A stretch of DNA of 64,000 bases from Phaeocystidibacter marisrubri (GCF_008933165.1 NZ_WBVQ01000002.1:333569-397568), one strand, 5' to 3'. Counted from the first letter of the stretch, positions 23,815-34,700 are shown. The notes: generated from the letters alone by a model not told the origin. Translations and numbers: made by a program.

Positions 23815-26577
23815 ATGAGATCATTTTACCAAACCCTCTGTTTTCTTTTGGTTTCGAGTATGTCTGCGTTCGGGACCACCTATTATTTAAGTCCAGCTGG
23901 AGCTGCTTTGAACAACGTCAATAACTGGTGGACCGTCAGTGGAGGAACGGGCTCTCATCCCGCTAACTTTACGAGTGCATCTGACGTTTGGGATTTGGAT
24001 AATAACAATGGAAATGTTCCTTCATCTAACACCTGGACCGTTCCAGGAACGATCACGTGTTCCAATGGCACGGCTGTCATCACCATCAATAGCTCGGCAC
24101 AAATATCCTTAGGTGGTAATTTTACAAATGTGGCCAATATTGCAGTTGTTGGAACAGGTACCTTAACACTGACCAGTTCTGCTCAAAATATACCAATCTG
24201 TAGTGTGGGAATTCTACAAATTGCCGGAACGGGTACAGCCTATGCAGAGGCCAATTTGAACGTGAACACTTTGGTTTTCTCTGGAACCAATCAATTGGAC
24301 ATGAGAACGCATTCTCTAACTGTCGGTCTTGTAACGGGCGGAGGTACGCATGCCATCTACACGCAAAACACTGGAGCTACTCCGATCTCAGCGATAACCT
24401 ACCCTGCAGATGTCCTGGTTGATTTTAATGCAGGCACCACACAGACCATCCCCGCCAATACCGCATTCGATGGAAGTCTAACTATCAGTTCATCTACCAT
24501 CACCGCACTAAGTAACATCAGTGTCGATGGGACATTAACTTTATCGGGCGATGCCATTTTAGACATGGACACCTACCAAGTTACAGGTTCGGGAACCATT
24601 AGCGGAATGGGGACATCTACCTTCCTAACGGGGAACACCTCCACGGCTCCTTATCCCGACAATTGCTCGTTCTACAACTTGCAATTTGATGGAGCATCCG
24701 ACCAATCCATCCCGGCAGGGACAACTGTTTCTAACACCATTGGATTTACAGCCAACCAAACAGTAACGGCATTGGGGAACCTAAGTGTTGGTGGATCTCT
24801 AGGATTTTTAGGCAACGCTTCATTAGACATGGACACCTATCAGCTTACAGGTGCAATTTCTACGGTCTCTTTTTCTGGGACCCACACCTTTCGTACGGCC
24901 TATACAGGAGCAGGACTGCCTTTCCCTGCCGACCTCAACTTCACTCTTTCCAGTTTTACCGTTGAGTTTTACGCCGCGGGAGATCAAACCATTCCCGGCG
25001 GCACATCAGGCGCATCAACTATTTACAATCTGAGTCTCACGGGGTCAGGAGTGAAAACACTCGACAACAATCATCAATTGACGATTGGCAGCTCTGGAGG
25101 AACCCTTAACATCGAACCAGGTGTTGGATTTGCTTCAACATCGGGAACTACCGTGACGTTTAACGGCTCCACAATCACGATGAACGCGGATGCTCTGGAA
25201 CAGGGGCACATGAAATTAGAAGGCACTGTGAGCACCTCAAACTCTCCTTCTTTTGTTCGAGAAATATACCTCTCTGCCTCTACTCCAAAGTACTACAACA
25301 TCAGTACAGGGGTATCAGGATCTTCACTCAACACCTTGCCAGAATCTGGCGCTACCATTGTTGCAAATAGCGGAAGCACAGGGTCTGTTTGGTATTGGAA
25401 TTCCGTAAATTCCAAGTGGACTGCACCAGCCAACATCACAGATGCAGTTGACCCAACCGTCGGTTATACCATTTACGCAGGCACGGCCAACGGCACCGAT
25501 TTTCTTCGTTCAACCGATGGAACCATAGCCGCTGAAGGGACAGGCATAGTGACTACCGATCAAAGCATTACTCTCAACTATCACGATGGAACAAACGGCG
25601 ATGACCTATTTTCTGGAGGAGCCACAGGATATGGCTGGAACCTCGTTGCCAATCCTTTCACCGCTACCTACGATTGGACTGGGCAAGCACTTCCTTCAAA
25701 CACGAACAACATCATATACATCTGGGGAGGAACCACATACTCTGCTTGGAATGGTTCCGTTGGAGTAGCAGGAGGTTCTGAACTCATCCCTCCAGCACAA
25801 GCGTTTTGGATTCAAACCACTGCCACACCTGACGCTGACCTCACCCTTTCGTATAGCCAAACGGACGCCTCACAATCAACTCCAGTACTCAAGTCTAATC
25901 CCGAATACATCAAGTTAAACCTATGGGATGATAATGGAGAAATGACGGATGAAATCGCAATTCAGTTTGACCCGTCTGCCACGGCTGGGTACGATAGAAA
26001 TATGGATGCACACAAATTGCCTTCCACTCTTGGGCATCCGTACGCGTTTGTAGCCCTTGCCAATAAGCAAATGAGCATCTGCGCCGCTTCTACAAGCACC
26101 ACCGACTTCCCCGTTCACTTGAAGCCTAATAATGGATCGGGAGTTTACACCTTCACCCTTCAAGGAAATCAACTGTCATCGTTTACAGATGCGATATTAG
26201 AAGATAAAACCAACGGACAGTACACCCAATTGATGAGAGGAGGATCCTATTCTTTCACCGTCAACCAAAACGACCCAGAAGATCGTTTTGTACTTCACTT
26301 CAACAACAATAGCGTGGGCTTGGATGACTATTCAAACACCCCACTTACCGTTGGCCTGTCGGGCAATCAACTCATCTTGTTCAATCAAAATGCAATCGAG
26401 GGCTCGCGAGTAGCAGGAGATATACTGGATCTCCACGGCCGACTCATCACTCAATTCGACGTCGAAACCCACTCAGACCGCAACGTTATTCCTCTTCCAT
26501 CTCTCTCTGCTGGCGTTTATATGGTAAGAATGACTTTGAACCATGAAACTTGGACAGAGAGAATTGTGGTTTACTGA
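23815..26577 (+). CDS. Large secreted surface protein with C-terminal sorting domain
   Basis: A 920-residue protein from the ATG at 23815, which opens a signal peptide (MRSFYQTLCFLLVSSMSAFG). Upstream in-frame codons are translation of a DNA repeat and are rejected. Residues about 25-500 consist of repeated short strand units with phrases such as LNVNTLVFSGTNQLDM, LSVGGSLGFLGNASLDMDTY and GDQTIPGGT, recalling T9SS-exported repeat adhesins. A middle region (about 600-700) has GYGWNLVANPFTATYDW, a phrase common in Bacteroidota surface proteins. The last about 75 residues (GDILDLHGRLITQFDV ... LSAGVYMVRM) match the fold of a type A T9SS sorting domain. It is surface-exposed or released; the ligand is unknown. 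Confidence 0.82.
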   Translation: MRSFYQTLCFLLVSSMSAFGTTYYLSPAGAALNNVNNWWTVSGGTGSHPANFTSASDVWDLDNNNGNVPSSNTWTVPGTITCSNGTAVITINSSAQISLGGNFTNVANIAVVGTGTLTLTSSAQNIPICSVGILQIAGTGTAYAEANLNVNTLVFSGTNQLDMRTHSLTVGLVTGGGTHAIYTQNTGATPISAITYPADVLVDFNAGTTQTIPANTAFDGSLTISSSTITALSNISVDGTLTLSGDAILDMDTYQVTGSGTISGMGTSTFLTGNTSTAPYPDNCSFYNLQFDGASDQSIPAGTTVSNTIGFTANQTVTALGNLSVGGSLGFLGNASLDMDTYQLTGAISTVSFSGTHTFRTAYTGAGLPFPADLNFTLSSFTVEFYAAGDQTIPGGTSGASTIYNLSLTGSGVKTLDNNHQLTIGSSGGTLNIEPGVGFASTSGTTVTFNGSTITMNADALEQGHMKLEGTVSTSNSPSFVREIYLSASTPKYYNISTGVSGSSLNTLPESGATIVANSGSTGSVWYWNSVNSKWTAPANITDAVDPTVGYTIYAGTANGTDFLRSTDGTIAAEGTGIVTTDQSITLNYHDGTNGDDLFSGGATGYGWNLVANPFTATYDWTGQALPSNTNNIIYIWGGTTYSAWNGSVGVAGGSELIPPAQAFWIQTTATPDADLTLSYSQTDASQSTPVLKSNPEYIKLNLWDDNGEMTDEIAIQFDPSATAGYDRNMDAHKLPSTLGHPYAFVALANKQMSICAASTSTTDFPVHLKPNNGSGVYTFTLQGNQLSSFTDAILEDKTNGQYTQLMRGGSYSFTVNQNDPEDRFVLHFNNNSVGLDDYSNTPLTVGLSGNQLILFNQNAIEGSRVAGDILDLHGRLITQFDVETHSDRNVIPLPSLSAGVYMVRMTLNHETWTERIVVY

Positions 26578-26589
26578 GTCGGCGGGTGA

Positions 26590-27170
26590 TGGGCGCAAGT
26601 CATCCACGACCCATCATCCGTCACCCGTCATCTGTCATCAAGCATCCAACACCCTCAATATCCACGCGAAGGGATTCGCGCGGTAGAAGGGAGCTGTAGG
26701 TTGTCATCTGTCATCAAGCATCTATTATCTGTCACCCACCACCAAACACCCATCATCCATCCCCCATCACCCGTCATCTGTCCCCCGTCACCAAACATCC
26801 CTCCCCTGAATACCCACGCGAAAGGATTCGCGCGGTAGAAGGGAGCTGCAGGTTGTCATCTGTCATCAAGCATCCAACACCCTCAATATCCACGCGAAGG
26901 GATTCGCGCGGTAGAAGAGAGCTGTAGGTCGTCATCCAGCATCTGTCATCTGTCATCCACCACCAAACACCCATCACCCGTCATCCACCACCCGTCACCC
27001 ATCATCTGTCATCCACCACCAAGCACCCATCACCCGTCATCCACCACCCGTCACCAATCACCCATCATCCACCACCAAACACCCACCCCCTAAAACTTCT
27101 TAAACCCCTAAAACTTCTTAAACCCCTAAAACCTCTTAAACCCATTAAACCCACCAAAACCCTAAAACCC
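26590..27170. repeat. Composite heptad/hairpin repeat, site C
   Basis: This holds nearly all of the 627-bp gap 26578-27204. Three hairpin cores (26662-26700, 26814-26852, 26890-26928) alternate with heptad runs. A long unbroken run of about 20 heptads lies at 26930-27085, and a CCTAAAACTTCTTAAACC-type tract lies at 27088-27170. Cores 1 and 3 are preceded by ACCCTCAATATCCACGCG and core 2 by CCCTGAATACCCACGCG, so there are at least two subtypes. No coding potential on either strand. Confidence 0.85.
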
Positions 27171-27192
27171 AAATTTCCACTCTCAATTCCCC

Positions 27193-27200
27193 TACCTTTG
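27193..27200 (+). promoter_or_regulatory. Bacteroidota -7 box TACCTTTG
   Basis: A perfect TAnnTTTG box only 4 bases before the helicase ATG, so the transcript would start at or within a few bases of the start codon (leaderless or nearly so). Confidence 0.7.
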
Positions 27201-27204
27201 CGGC

Positions 27205-28521
27205 ATGACAACACTAGCAAACCTCCCGCAAATTCTTAAGAAGCTGGGTATTGAATCTCTCAACGAGATGCAAGAGAAAACCATAGAAGCCTTTGGCAAA
27301 AATGCCGAAGTGGTTTTGTTATCGCCTACAGGGACAGGTAAAACGCTAGCGTTTGTCCTTCCTCTATTGGAATATTTGGACCCGAATGTAGTTGCTACAC
27401 AAGCTCTGATTCTAACTCCATCTAGGGAGTTGGCCATTCAGATTGAGCAGGTGATTCGCGATATGGGCACAGGTTTTAAGACGAATGCCATTTACGGTGG
27501 TCGATCTCAACACAAGGACAGAATGGACTTGAACCACGCTCCGACCATCTTGATTGGTACGCCAGGAAGAATCGCCGATCATATTCGAAGAGAGAACATC
27601 GACACTAGTGCCATCCAGACTTTGATCCTCGACGAATTTGACAAATCGTTGGAAGTGGGATTTGAGAAAGAGATGAAGGAAATCGTTTCATCCATTCCCA
27701 ATCTCAAGAAGAAAGTCCTCACATCGGCTACCCAAAAAGTAGATATCCCTGATTTTGTGGGAATATCAAACGCCACCCGATTGAACTATACTGGTAAATC
27801 TAGGAGCAAATTGGAAATGCGAAAAGTAACAGCTGTAGATAAGCTGACTACTCTAGCCGACCTATTGTACCACATCGGGAAAAAGAACGGAATCATCTTC
27901 TGCAATTTTAAGGAGAGCATTTCTCTTGTTAGTGAAGCACTGGAAGAGCACGGCATTGACCATGCGTGTTTTTATGGAGGCATGGAACAACTCGACCGAG
28001 AGCAATCGCTCATCAAATTCCGAAATGGAACTGAGCGCATCCTCTTGGCTACCGATCTAGCAGCTCGTGGTCTAGACGTTCCAGAAATGGACTTTATTGT
28101 ACACTATGAGTTGCCGTTCCACGAAGAAGAATTCATTCACAGAAATGGTCGGACAGCACGTATGAAGAGCAGCGGTACCGCCTATATCATACAGCGAGAA
28201 GGCAAGCCACTTCCTCCCTACATGTACCGATTGGAGGAAGAAATTCTGGAACCCAAGAAAATCAACCTTCGCTCGGACTGGGAAACCTTGTACATCACGG
28301 GTGGAAGAAAAGACAAGATTTCGAAAGGTGACATCGCGGGACTCTTCTTCAAAACAGGTGGGTTGGAAAAAGGTGAGCTTGGAGTGATTGAACTCAAATC
28401 AGACTGCGCTTATGTTTCCGTAGCTCGCAGCAAAGCTAGAAGACTCGTAGACCAATTGAACAACAGCCGACTGAAAACGAAGAAGGTGAGAATATCGGTG
28501 TTGGGTACGAGTACAAAGTAG
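27205..28521 (+). CDS. DEAD-box RNA helicase with DbpA-type RNA-binding domain
   Basis: A 438-residue ATP-dependent RNA helicase. Motifs in order: Q-motif region LNEMQEKTIEAFG, motif I SPTGTGKT, Ia PSRELAIQ, Ib GTPGR, II DEFD (not DEAD), III SAT, then the second domain with IIFCNF, ATDLAARGLDVPE (V) and HRNGRTAR (VI). Residues about 365-438 (KGDIAGLFFKTGGLEKGELG, then AYVSVARSKARRLV) match the DbpA RNA-binding domain, which in DbpA binds 23S rRNA hairpin 92 during 50S assembly. A ribosome-assembly role is therefore likely. It is compact, without the long Arg/Gly tail of RhlE types. It is preceded by repeat site C and a near-leaderless promoter. Confidence 0.92.
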   Translation: MTTLANLPQILKKLGIESLNEMQEKTIEAFGKNAEVVLLSPTGTGKTLAFVLPLLEYLDPNVVATQALILTPSRELAIQIEQVIRDMGTGFKTNAIYGGRSQHKDRMDLNHAPTILIGTPGRIADHIRRENIDTSAIQTLILDEFDKSLEVGFEKEMKEIVSSIPNLKKKVLTSATQKVDIPDFVGISNATRLNYTGKSRSKLEMRKVTAVDKLTTLADLLYHIGKKNGIIFCNFKESISLVSEALEEHGIDHACFYGGMEQLDREQSLIKFRNGTERILLATDLAARGLDVPEMDFIVHYELPFHEEEFIHRNGRTARMKSSGTAYIIQREGKPLPPYMYRLEEEILEPKKINLRSDWETLYITGGRKDKISKGDIAGLFFKTGGLEKGELGVIELKSDCAYVSVARSKARRLVDQLNNSRLKTKKVRISVLGTSTK

Positions 28522-28740
28522 GAGTACGAATGCTCGGCACGGGGTACGGGTACAACCTAAACATTGAAGTGAGATTGGGTAGGTTCTGAATGAAAAATGG
28601 TTCATTTCAGAGCTACCATTACTTATGATCTTCAAAAGTGATACTGAAATTAATGCTCAGCAAATATCATCTTAACTGTTTCTGGAAGTATACTTTGAAT
28701 TCAAGAACTCTTTGGTTTTGCAGAAGGAGTACACTTTAAA

Positions 28741-28929
28741 GGATCAAATCACAAGAACATCTTTATTAACCGTCATTTTCTGAAATTCCTGAATATTTAC
28801 AGAGGGGGTTATGAAGTAAAAAGCATGATGTATGCAATGCGTGAAGTCAGGCTCATTCAAGAACCAGAAGCAATTCTATTCTTCAAAATGCCCCATTTCA
28901 ATTCATCAAAGCTTAGGCAGACTATCTAA
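28741..28929 (+). pseudogene. Possible gene remnant without start codon
   Basis: In the 461-bp gap between the helicase and the DUF2132 gene, one frame is open for about 62 codons (GSNHKNIFINRHFLKFLNIY ... SMMYAMREVRLIQEPE ...) to a TAA at 28927. Amino-acid composition is protein-like and the DNA is more AT-rich than its neighbours. There is no start before the internal ATGATG, and I do not recognise the sequence. The rest of the gap (28522-28740) shows nothing. Confidence 0.25.
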
Positions 28930-28982
28930 ATATTTAAGTTCAACTTTGTAAACTAGTACTTAGTACCAGTACCCCAAAAACC

Positions 28983-29204
28983 ATGACTCAACCCAACAAC
29001 CCCCTTCACGGTATTAAGCTCGCTCAAATTGTTGAGGAGCTTCACGACCATTACGGTTGGCAAGAGCTCGGAGAACGCATTCCTATTCGGTGTTTCCAAT
29101 TTGAACCTTCCGTAAAATCCAGTTTGAAATTCCTGCGAAGAACTCCTTGGGCTAGGGAAAAAGTGGAACGCTTGTATTTAAAGATGTTGAAGTCTGGCGC
29201 CTGA
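28983..29204 (+). CDS. DUF2132 / VF530-type DNA-binding protein
   Basis: A 73-residue protein with the full conserved pattern of the VF530 family: [34 protein letters not shown], then [21 protein letters not shown] and a final LY. The family is small and helical; a structure from Vibrio fischeri gave it the name, and double-stranded DNA binding is the reported or proposed activity. It stands alone, with a 70-bp gap to the following TonB-C gene. The start ATG agrees with the usual length of 70-80 residues. Confidence 0.85.
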   Translation: MTQPNNPLHGIKLAQIVEELHDHYGWQELGERIPIRCFQFEPSVKSSLKFLRRTPWAREKVERLYLKMLKSGA

Positions 29205-29274
29205 TTTCAGGCTTCAGGCTCCCTTGCTTCACATCCACCTCTTTCCTATTTTCACAGCTTGTAAAGCTCTCGCT

Positions 29275-29745
29275 ATGCTACTCAGAACATTAGTTGTTGC
29301 CTTCTCCATTCTCTCAATAACTGGACTGGGACAAACACCGGATCCAATTCCCGTCGACTATGATGAGCTGGATGACGAGGTCCTTACTTTTATTTCAGTT
29401 GAATTCCTACCCGTTTATCCAGGCTGTGAGAATGAAGACGATGAGGACGTAAAATTCCAGTGCTTCCAGACGAAAATTCAAGAGCATATCATTCAAAATT
29501 TTACGATAACCCGTGAAATGCAAAAAGAACCAGGTGGTAAAGTCTGGGTTGAGTTTATCATAGAGAAAGATGGATCCATTTCTAGCACTGAGGTATCTAG
29601 ATCATCAGGAAACAAACTTGTAGATGCCGAAGCCCTACGAATTGTAAGTAGCTTACCTGCCATGACTCCCGCCATAGGTGAAAATAATACACCTGTGAGA
29701 ATGAGATATACCGTTCCCATTAATGCTAATTGGACGAACGATTAA
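29275..29745 (+). CDS. Secreted TonB C-terminal-domain protein, copy 1
   Basis: A 156-residue protein from the ATG at 29275, which opens the signal peptide MLLRTLVVAFSILSITGLGQ; an upstream ATG (29224) adds 17 residues that fit a signal peptide less well. After a short acidic linker, residues about 45-150 have the Bacteroidota TonB-C pattern: PVYPGCE, FQCFQ, HIIQNF, GKVWVEFIIEKDGSIS, a strand with RSSG, DAEALRIVSSLPAMTPA and PVRMRYTVPI. There is no membrane anchor or Pro-rich spacer beyond the signal peptide, so it cannot span the periplasm as true TonB does. It is followed 12 bp later by a paralogue. Confidence 0.8.
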   Translation: MLLRTLVVAFSILSITGLGQTPDPIPVDYDELDDEVLTFISVEFLPVYPGCENEDDEDVKFQCFQTKIQEHIIQNFTITREMQKEPGGKVWVEFIIEKDGSISSTEVSRSSGNKLVDAEALRIVSSLPAMTPAIGENNTPVRMRYTVPINANWTND

Positions 29746-29757
29746 CTTTTACAAAAT

Positions 29758-30207
29758 ATGAAAGCACACTTCTACACCCTAGGTCTATTACTCGTCAGTT
29801 TTTTTTCTGCAGGACAAACTCTTCCAGAACTTGAAGAAGATAGTTCTGAGATTCTGAATTATCGTGAAGTTGAACAATATCCTATTCATCCCGACTGCGT
29901 AGACGCCACTACTGAAAGTGAAAGGTTTCAATGCTTGAATACCGTCATTAGTAATCATCTGAAGTCTGAATTCACCACAACTCCGGAAATCCGACGCCAA
30001 GGAGGTGGTAAAGCATTTGGATCTTTTGTGATTGAAACCGACGGCAGCATTACGGAGGTCAAAATTGAAAAGTCAGCTGGATATGAAGCCTTCGACAATG
30101 AAGTCATTCGCGTTCTTCAACTTCTACCCAAAATGACACCCGCCATGGTGGATGGCAAGCCTGTTCGCATGAGCTTCATTGCACCGTTCTCCATTCAAAT
30201 CATGTAA
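29758..30207 (+). CDS. Secreted TonB C-terminal-domain protein, copy 2
   Basis: A 149-residue paralogue of the preceding gene, with the same layout: signal peptide MKAHFYTLGLLLVSFFSAGQ, acidic linker, YPIHPDC, FQCLNTVISNHLKSEF, GKAFGSFVIETDGSITEV, KSAG and LLPKMTPAMVDGKPVRMSF. The two genes are 12 bp apart and probably one transcript arising from tandem duplication; identity is moderate, so the duplication is old. The same domain forms the C-terminus of the protein at 47502. A partner or substrate is unknown. Confidence 0.8.
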   Translation: MKAHFYTLGLLLVSFFSAGQTLPELEEDSSEILNYREVEQYPIHPDCVDATTESERFQCLNTVISNHLKSEFTTTPEIRRQGGGKAFGSFVIETDGSITEVKIEKSAGYEAFDNEVIRVLQLLPKMTPAMVDGKPVRMSFIAPFSIQIM

Positions 30208-30228
30208 GGAGCACGGATTTAAACTTTA

Positions 30229-30262
30229 GTCTAAAGAAAAAGCCGAGGATTTCTCCCCGGCT
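30229..30262 (-). terminator. Terminator after the RND efflux operon
   Basis: On the minus strand an 8-bp stem (arms 30255-30262 and 30241-30248, one A-C mismatch) is followed by TTTTTCTTT. A second 9-bp inverted repeat TTGATGAAT/ATTCATCAA (30266-30297) overlaps the last codons of the outer-membrane factor gene. Confidence 0.65.
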
Positions 30263-30293
30263 CCATTGATGAATTGCTCTCCTGATTCATTCA

Positions 30294-31766
30294 TCAATTC
30301 CAACCACCACCTAAAGCTCTATATATGTTTACCATGGCATTCATCTGACGCTTCTTGGTTTCAAGCAACTCGAACTTAGATTCGAGGGCATCGCGTTGCG
30401 TCATAAGAACCTCCATGTAATCTGCTCTTGCCGATTTAAACAAGTCGGTAGAAATCTGGATGGAAGCATTGAGTGCATCCACCTGTTGAGATCTCAGCTT
30501 ATAGCTCTGTTCTAGGTTTTCGATCATGGCCATTTGATTGGACACTTCCATGTAACCATTCAAAATGGCCTGTTCGTATTCATAGATCGCCTGAACTTGT
30601 CGGGCATTGGCGTTGTAATACGCCGCCGTAATAGCCCGCTTGTTGAATAGTGGAGCGGTTAATTCACCTGCAATGTTATACAACAAGGAAGCCGGTGTGG
30701 TAAACATCAAACCTGGATTATAAGCCGAATAGCCCAGTCCAGCATTGATACTCAAACGCGGATAGAAACTGGCCTTAGCGACCAATACATTCAAATCAGC
30801 CGCTTGCATTTCCAATTCTGCTCTGCGGATATCGGGACGATTGGCAAGAAGTTCTGAAGGCAATCCGGTGTACACCGTATCGGGCACTAGATCAATAAAT
30901 CCAGAGGCATTACGCACAATGGGTTGAGGATATCTACCCAACAAGAAATTGATCTTATTTTCTGTGACGGTAATTTGTTGCTGAATATCGTATTGCAGAC
31001 TCTTGGTATTCATCAACTCTGCCTCAAACTTTCGAACAGCCAATTCCGTAACGCGTGCCGCTTGCTTTTGAACTTTTACAATCTCAAGGGCATTGGATTG
31101 AATTTGGATGTTCTGCTTTACAATTGCCAATTGATTATCTAACGCCAACAACTCGTAGTAGGAGTTTGCGATTTCGGCAATCAAGTTGGTCACCATGAAG
31201 TTTTTGCCCTCAATAGAAGCCAAATACTCCTTCACCGCAGCATCTTTCGCATTGTGCAATCGGTTCCAGATGTCAATTTCCCAATCGGCATAGAGACCAA
31301 GTCCCACATCAGGCAGGGGATCTGGAAAAGCCTTACCCGGTTCAATTTCAAGATTGGCTTCCGTTGCACCATTGCGCGAATAGCGAGGTGATCTCTCCAC
31401 ACCTCCACCTGCACCGACACTCACAAACGGCAAGTATTCCCCAGAACGAGAGCGGATCTCGTTGTTGAACATGCGAATCTGTTGTAGGGTGATATTCAAC
31501 TCTTGATTGTGGATCAAAGCTGTATCAATCAAGGCCACCAAATTGGAATCGGTGAAATACTCGCGCCAATTCATTTGCGCAGTGGTCATGGAATCTGCAG
31601 TCGCAGCTGTATCCGCAGGCACTAATGTATCGGGAGTTGCGTAACTCACTGGCACATTGGTATTCACAGTTTTTTCGATAAACTCAGGCGGTTTACAAGA
31701 TGATATGGCTATCGCCAGAAAAGCGGCCACCGTCCCGAGTCGAATTATTCTATTATTCTTCATCAT
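30294..31766 (-). CDS. TolC/OprM-family outer membrane efflux lipoprotein
   Basis: The outer-membrane exit duct of an RND pump, about 490 residues. From the ATGATG at 31766/31763 it has a lipoprotein signal peptide (lipobox AISSC), and the mature Cys would be lipid-modified. Two OEP repeats are visible, each with long helices and the strand segments FVSVGAGGGVE and LSINAGLGYSAYNP; LPSELLANRPDIRRAELEMQAADLNVLVAKA is the usual signature in the middle. Its start overlaps the end of the pump gene by 11-14 bases, so the two are translationally coupled. It is the last gene of the three-gene operon. Confidence 0.92.
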   Translation of the reverse strand: MMKNNRIIRLGTVAAFLAIAISSCKPPEFIEKTVNTNVPVSYATPDTLVPADTAATADSMTTAQMNWREYFTDSNLVALIDTALIHNQELNITLQQIRMFNNEIRSRSGEYLPFVSVGAGGGVERSPRYSRNGATEANLEIEPGKAFPDPLPDVGLGLYADWEIDIWNRLHNAKDAAVKEYLASIEGKNFMVTNLIAEIANSYYELLALDNQLAIVKQNIQIQSNALEIVKVQKQAARVTELAVRKFEAELMNTKSLQYDIQQQITVTENKINFLLGRYPQPIVRNASGFIDLVPDTVYTGLPSELLANRPDIRRAELEMQAADLNVLVAKASFYPRLSINAGLGYSAYNPGLMFTTPASLLYNIAGELTAPLFNKRAITAAYYNANARQVQAIYEYEQAILNGYMEVSNQMAMIENLEQSYKLRSQQVDALNASIQISTDLFKSARADYMEVLMTQRDALESKFELLETKKRQMNAMVNIYRALGGGWN

Positions 31767-34700
31767 TGTACATTTCGGATAGCGGACTATCATCTTCATC
31801 TTTTATCAAACTCTTACCATCAGACAACTTGGCGAAGATGTAGTACAAACCCGGCACTACAACTACCCCGAACAGGGTGCCAAACAACATCCCTCCCAGC
31901 GCCGATGCACCTATGGTTCGGTTACCAATAGCTCCAGCACCAGTAGCCACAATCAATGGTATCAAACCAGCAATAAAAGCGAAGGAAGTCATCAAGATTG
32001 GGCGGAAACGAACCTTAGCCCCCTCAATCGCAGCATCAAAAATGGACGAACCTTCCTGACGTTTCTGGACAGCGAACTCCACAATCAGCACGGCATTTTT
32101 ACCGAGCAGTCCCACGAGCATAATCAATCCGATTTGTGCGTAGATATCATTGTCTAGCCCCATCATCTTCAGCAAGAAGAAAGAGCCAAACACACCTACA
32201 GGAAGGGAGAACACAACCGCCATTGGGATGATGAAACTCTCGTATTGAGCCGCCAAAACGAGGTAAACAAACACCAGTACAATGATGAAAATGTAAATGG
32301 ATTCATTCCCTCTTCCTGCCTCGTCGTACGACAAACCCTCCCATGCAATGTCATATCCGTTGGGAAGCTTCTTTGCCGCTACCTCACGAATGGCTTGAAT
32401 GGCATCGGCTGTGGTATAGCCTTTGGCAGGTAAACCACGTATTGCGGCAGAGTTGTACATGTTGTAGCGCGTCACCTCATTCGGCCCCTGCTTCTTCACT
32501 AGTTTCATAAAGGAAGAATACGGTACCATTTCTCCCTCTTCGTTCTTCACGTACATCTTCAGAACATCAGATGGGAGTCGACGGAATTCTGGAGCCGACT
32601 GCACATAAACTTTAAAGAATCGATCAAACTTGATAAAGCCTTGCTCGTACGTCGAACCGATCATTATGTTGAGGTTCTCCATTGCATCGCCAATGGACAC
32701 GCCCTTCTGCATGGCTAAATCGTTGTCGATCTCCAACTCGTACTGCGGATAATTGGCTGCAAAAAAGGTAAAGAGACCTGAGAGCTCTGGGCGCTCCGCT
32801 AAATCCTCCATGAACTGCTTGTTCACCTCATCAAATTCGTGGTAATCGGTGCTAGACGTCTTGTCCAACAAGCGCAAGGAGAAACCTCCAGAGGAACCAA
32901 AACCTGGAATGGCAGGTGGCTCAAAGAATTCGATAATAGCGCCTAATCCCTTTGATTTCTCTTCGAGCTCTTCCATAATCTCCTTCACCGTATGATGGCG
33001 TTCGCTCCAAGGTTTAAGGTTGATCAAACACGTCCCGGCGTTGGAACCCCTACCTTCCGTCATGATTTCATATCCCGCCAATGAAGACACGGTCTCCACT
33101 CCATCAATTTCCTCACAAATCTTTTGAAGATGTTGAGAAACTTGGTTCGTGCGCTCTAGAGTTGCTCCCGGAGGCGTTTGAATGATAGCATAAATAGTCC
33201 CTTGATCTTCGCTTGGAATAAAACCGCCCGGAAGCACCTGACTCTCGTAGAAAATCCCCGCACAGAAAACAGCAAGGATGCCAAAAGTGAGCCATCTGCG
33301 ATTCACCATTCGCCTTAGCAAGGCAGTGTATCTTCCCGTGATTTTATCAAAGCCACGGTTAAAGGAATCCAAGAAGCGAGTGAGTAAATTGTTTTTGCGT
33401 GCTTTTCCGTGGTTGTTCTTGAGCAACATCGCACAGAGAACTGGGGTAAGCGTAAGGGCGATAAGTGCAGAAATAACAATGGAACTCGCCATGGTGATGG
33501 AGAACTGACGGTAGAAAGTGCCCACAGGACCGCCCATAAAAGAAATCGGTACAAATACCGAAACCATAACCATGGTAATGGCGATAATCGCACCGCTAAT
33601 TTCGCGCATCACCTTCTTTACCGCATTGTACGGATTCAGGTGCTCCTCCTCCATCTTCGCATGAACGGCTTCCACCACAACGATGGCATCATCCACCACA
33701 ATACCAATGGCAAGCACGAGCGCGAAAAGCGTCACCAAGTTAATGGAGAGCCCAAAGAACTGAATAACGAAGAACGCACCAATCAGAGAAACCGGTACTG
33801 CGAGAATAGGAATCAACGTAGAGCGCCAATCCCCCAAGAAGATGAACACCACCAAGGCCACTAGAATAAACGCATCGCGAAGAGTATGCACCACTTGATC
33901 CATCGAAGCATCGAGAAATTTGGATACGTCGTAGCTAATCTTGTAGTCCATTCCCGGAGGAAAATCTCCCTCCATTTCCTTCAGCTTTGCTTTTACATCC
34001 GCAATAACCTGACTCGCATTACTGCCGTAATTCTGCTTCAACACAATCGCCGCAGAAGGGTGACCATCGAGGTTGGAATAGATATCAAAGAACTCACTTC
34101 CCAACTCCACTTTACCAATGTCGCCCAGTCGAATGCTCTCCCCTTCCGAGTTTGCACGAATGATGATATTCTCATACTCTTCCGGCTCGTTATAACGTCC
34201 TTTATAGGTGAGTACATATTCGAGCGATTGAGCCTGAATACCCGAACTTCTTCCCAAACGCCCTGGACGCCCCACGATGCTTTGTTCCTGCATAGCCTCC
34301 ATCACTTCATCCACTGAAATGTTGTAGGCACGCATGCGATCTGGATTCAACCAAACCCGCATTGCATAGCGGCGACTGCCCAAAATCTGTGCTCGAGCTA
34401 CACCATTAATCCGGTTAATCTCCGGCACCATCTTCACATTGGCGTAGTTGTACAAGAACTTCTCGTCCATGGTTGTATCCTTGGCGTAGAGGTTCACATA
34501 CATCAACATAGAAGGTTGAATAGGCGTGATAATCACCCCTTCACGCTGTACCAATTCCGGCAAGAGCGGCATTACCTGATCCACTCTCGTCTTGACTCGA
34601 ATAACAGCTTGATTGGGATCTGTACCCGGTTCAAAGATCACTCGGAGTGTAGCCTCACCAGCACTCGTAGCATCCGTTGCCATATACCGCATTCCCTGAA

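Noticed and set aside
26650-27000. CRISPR array (regular hairpin repeats with spacers)
   Set aside because: Core copies are 72-174 bp apart with irregular spacing, the intervening DNA is itself repetitive (heptads) and no cas genes are near, so it is not CRISPR.
28741-28929. Intact small gene
   Set aside because: There is no start codon at the head of the open frame and no recognisable family; kept only as a low-confidence remnant.
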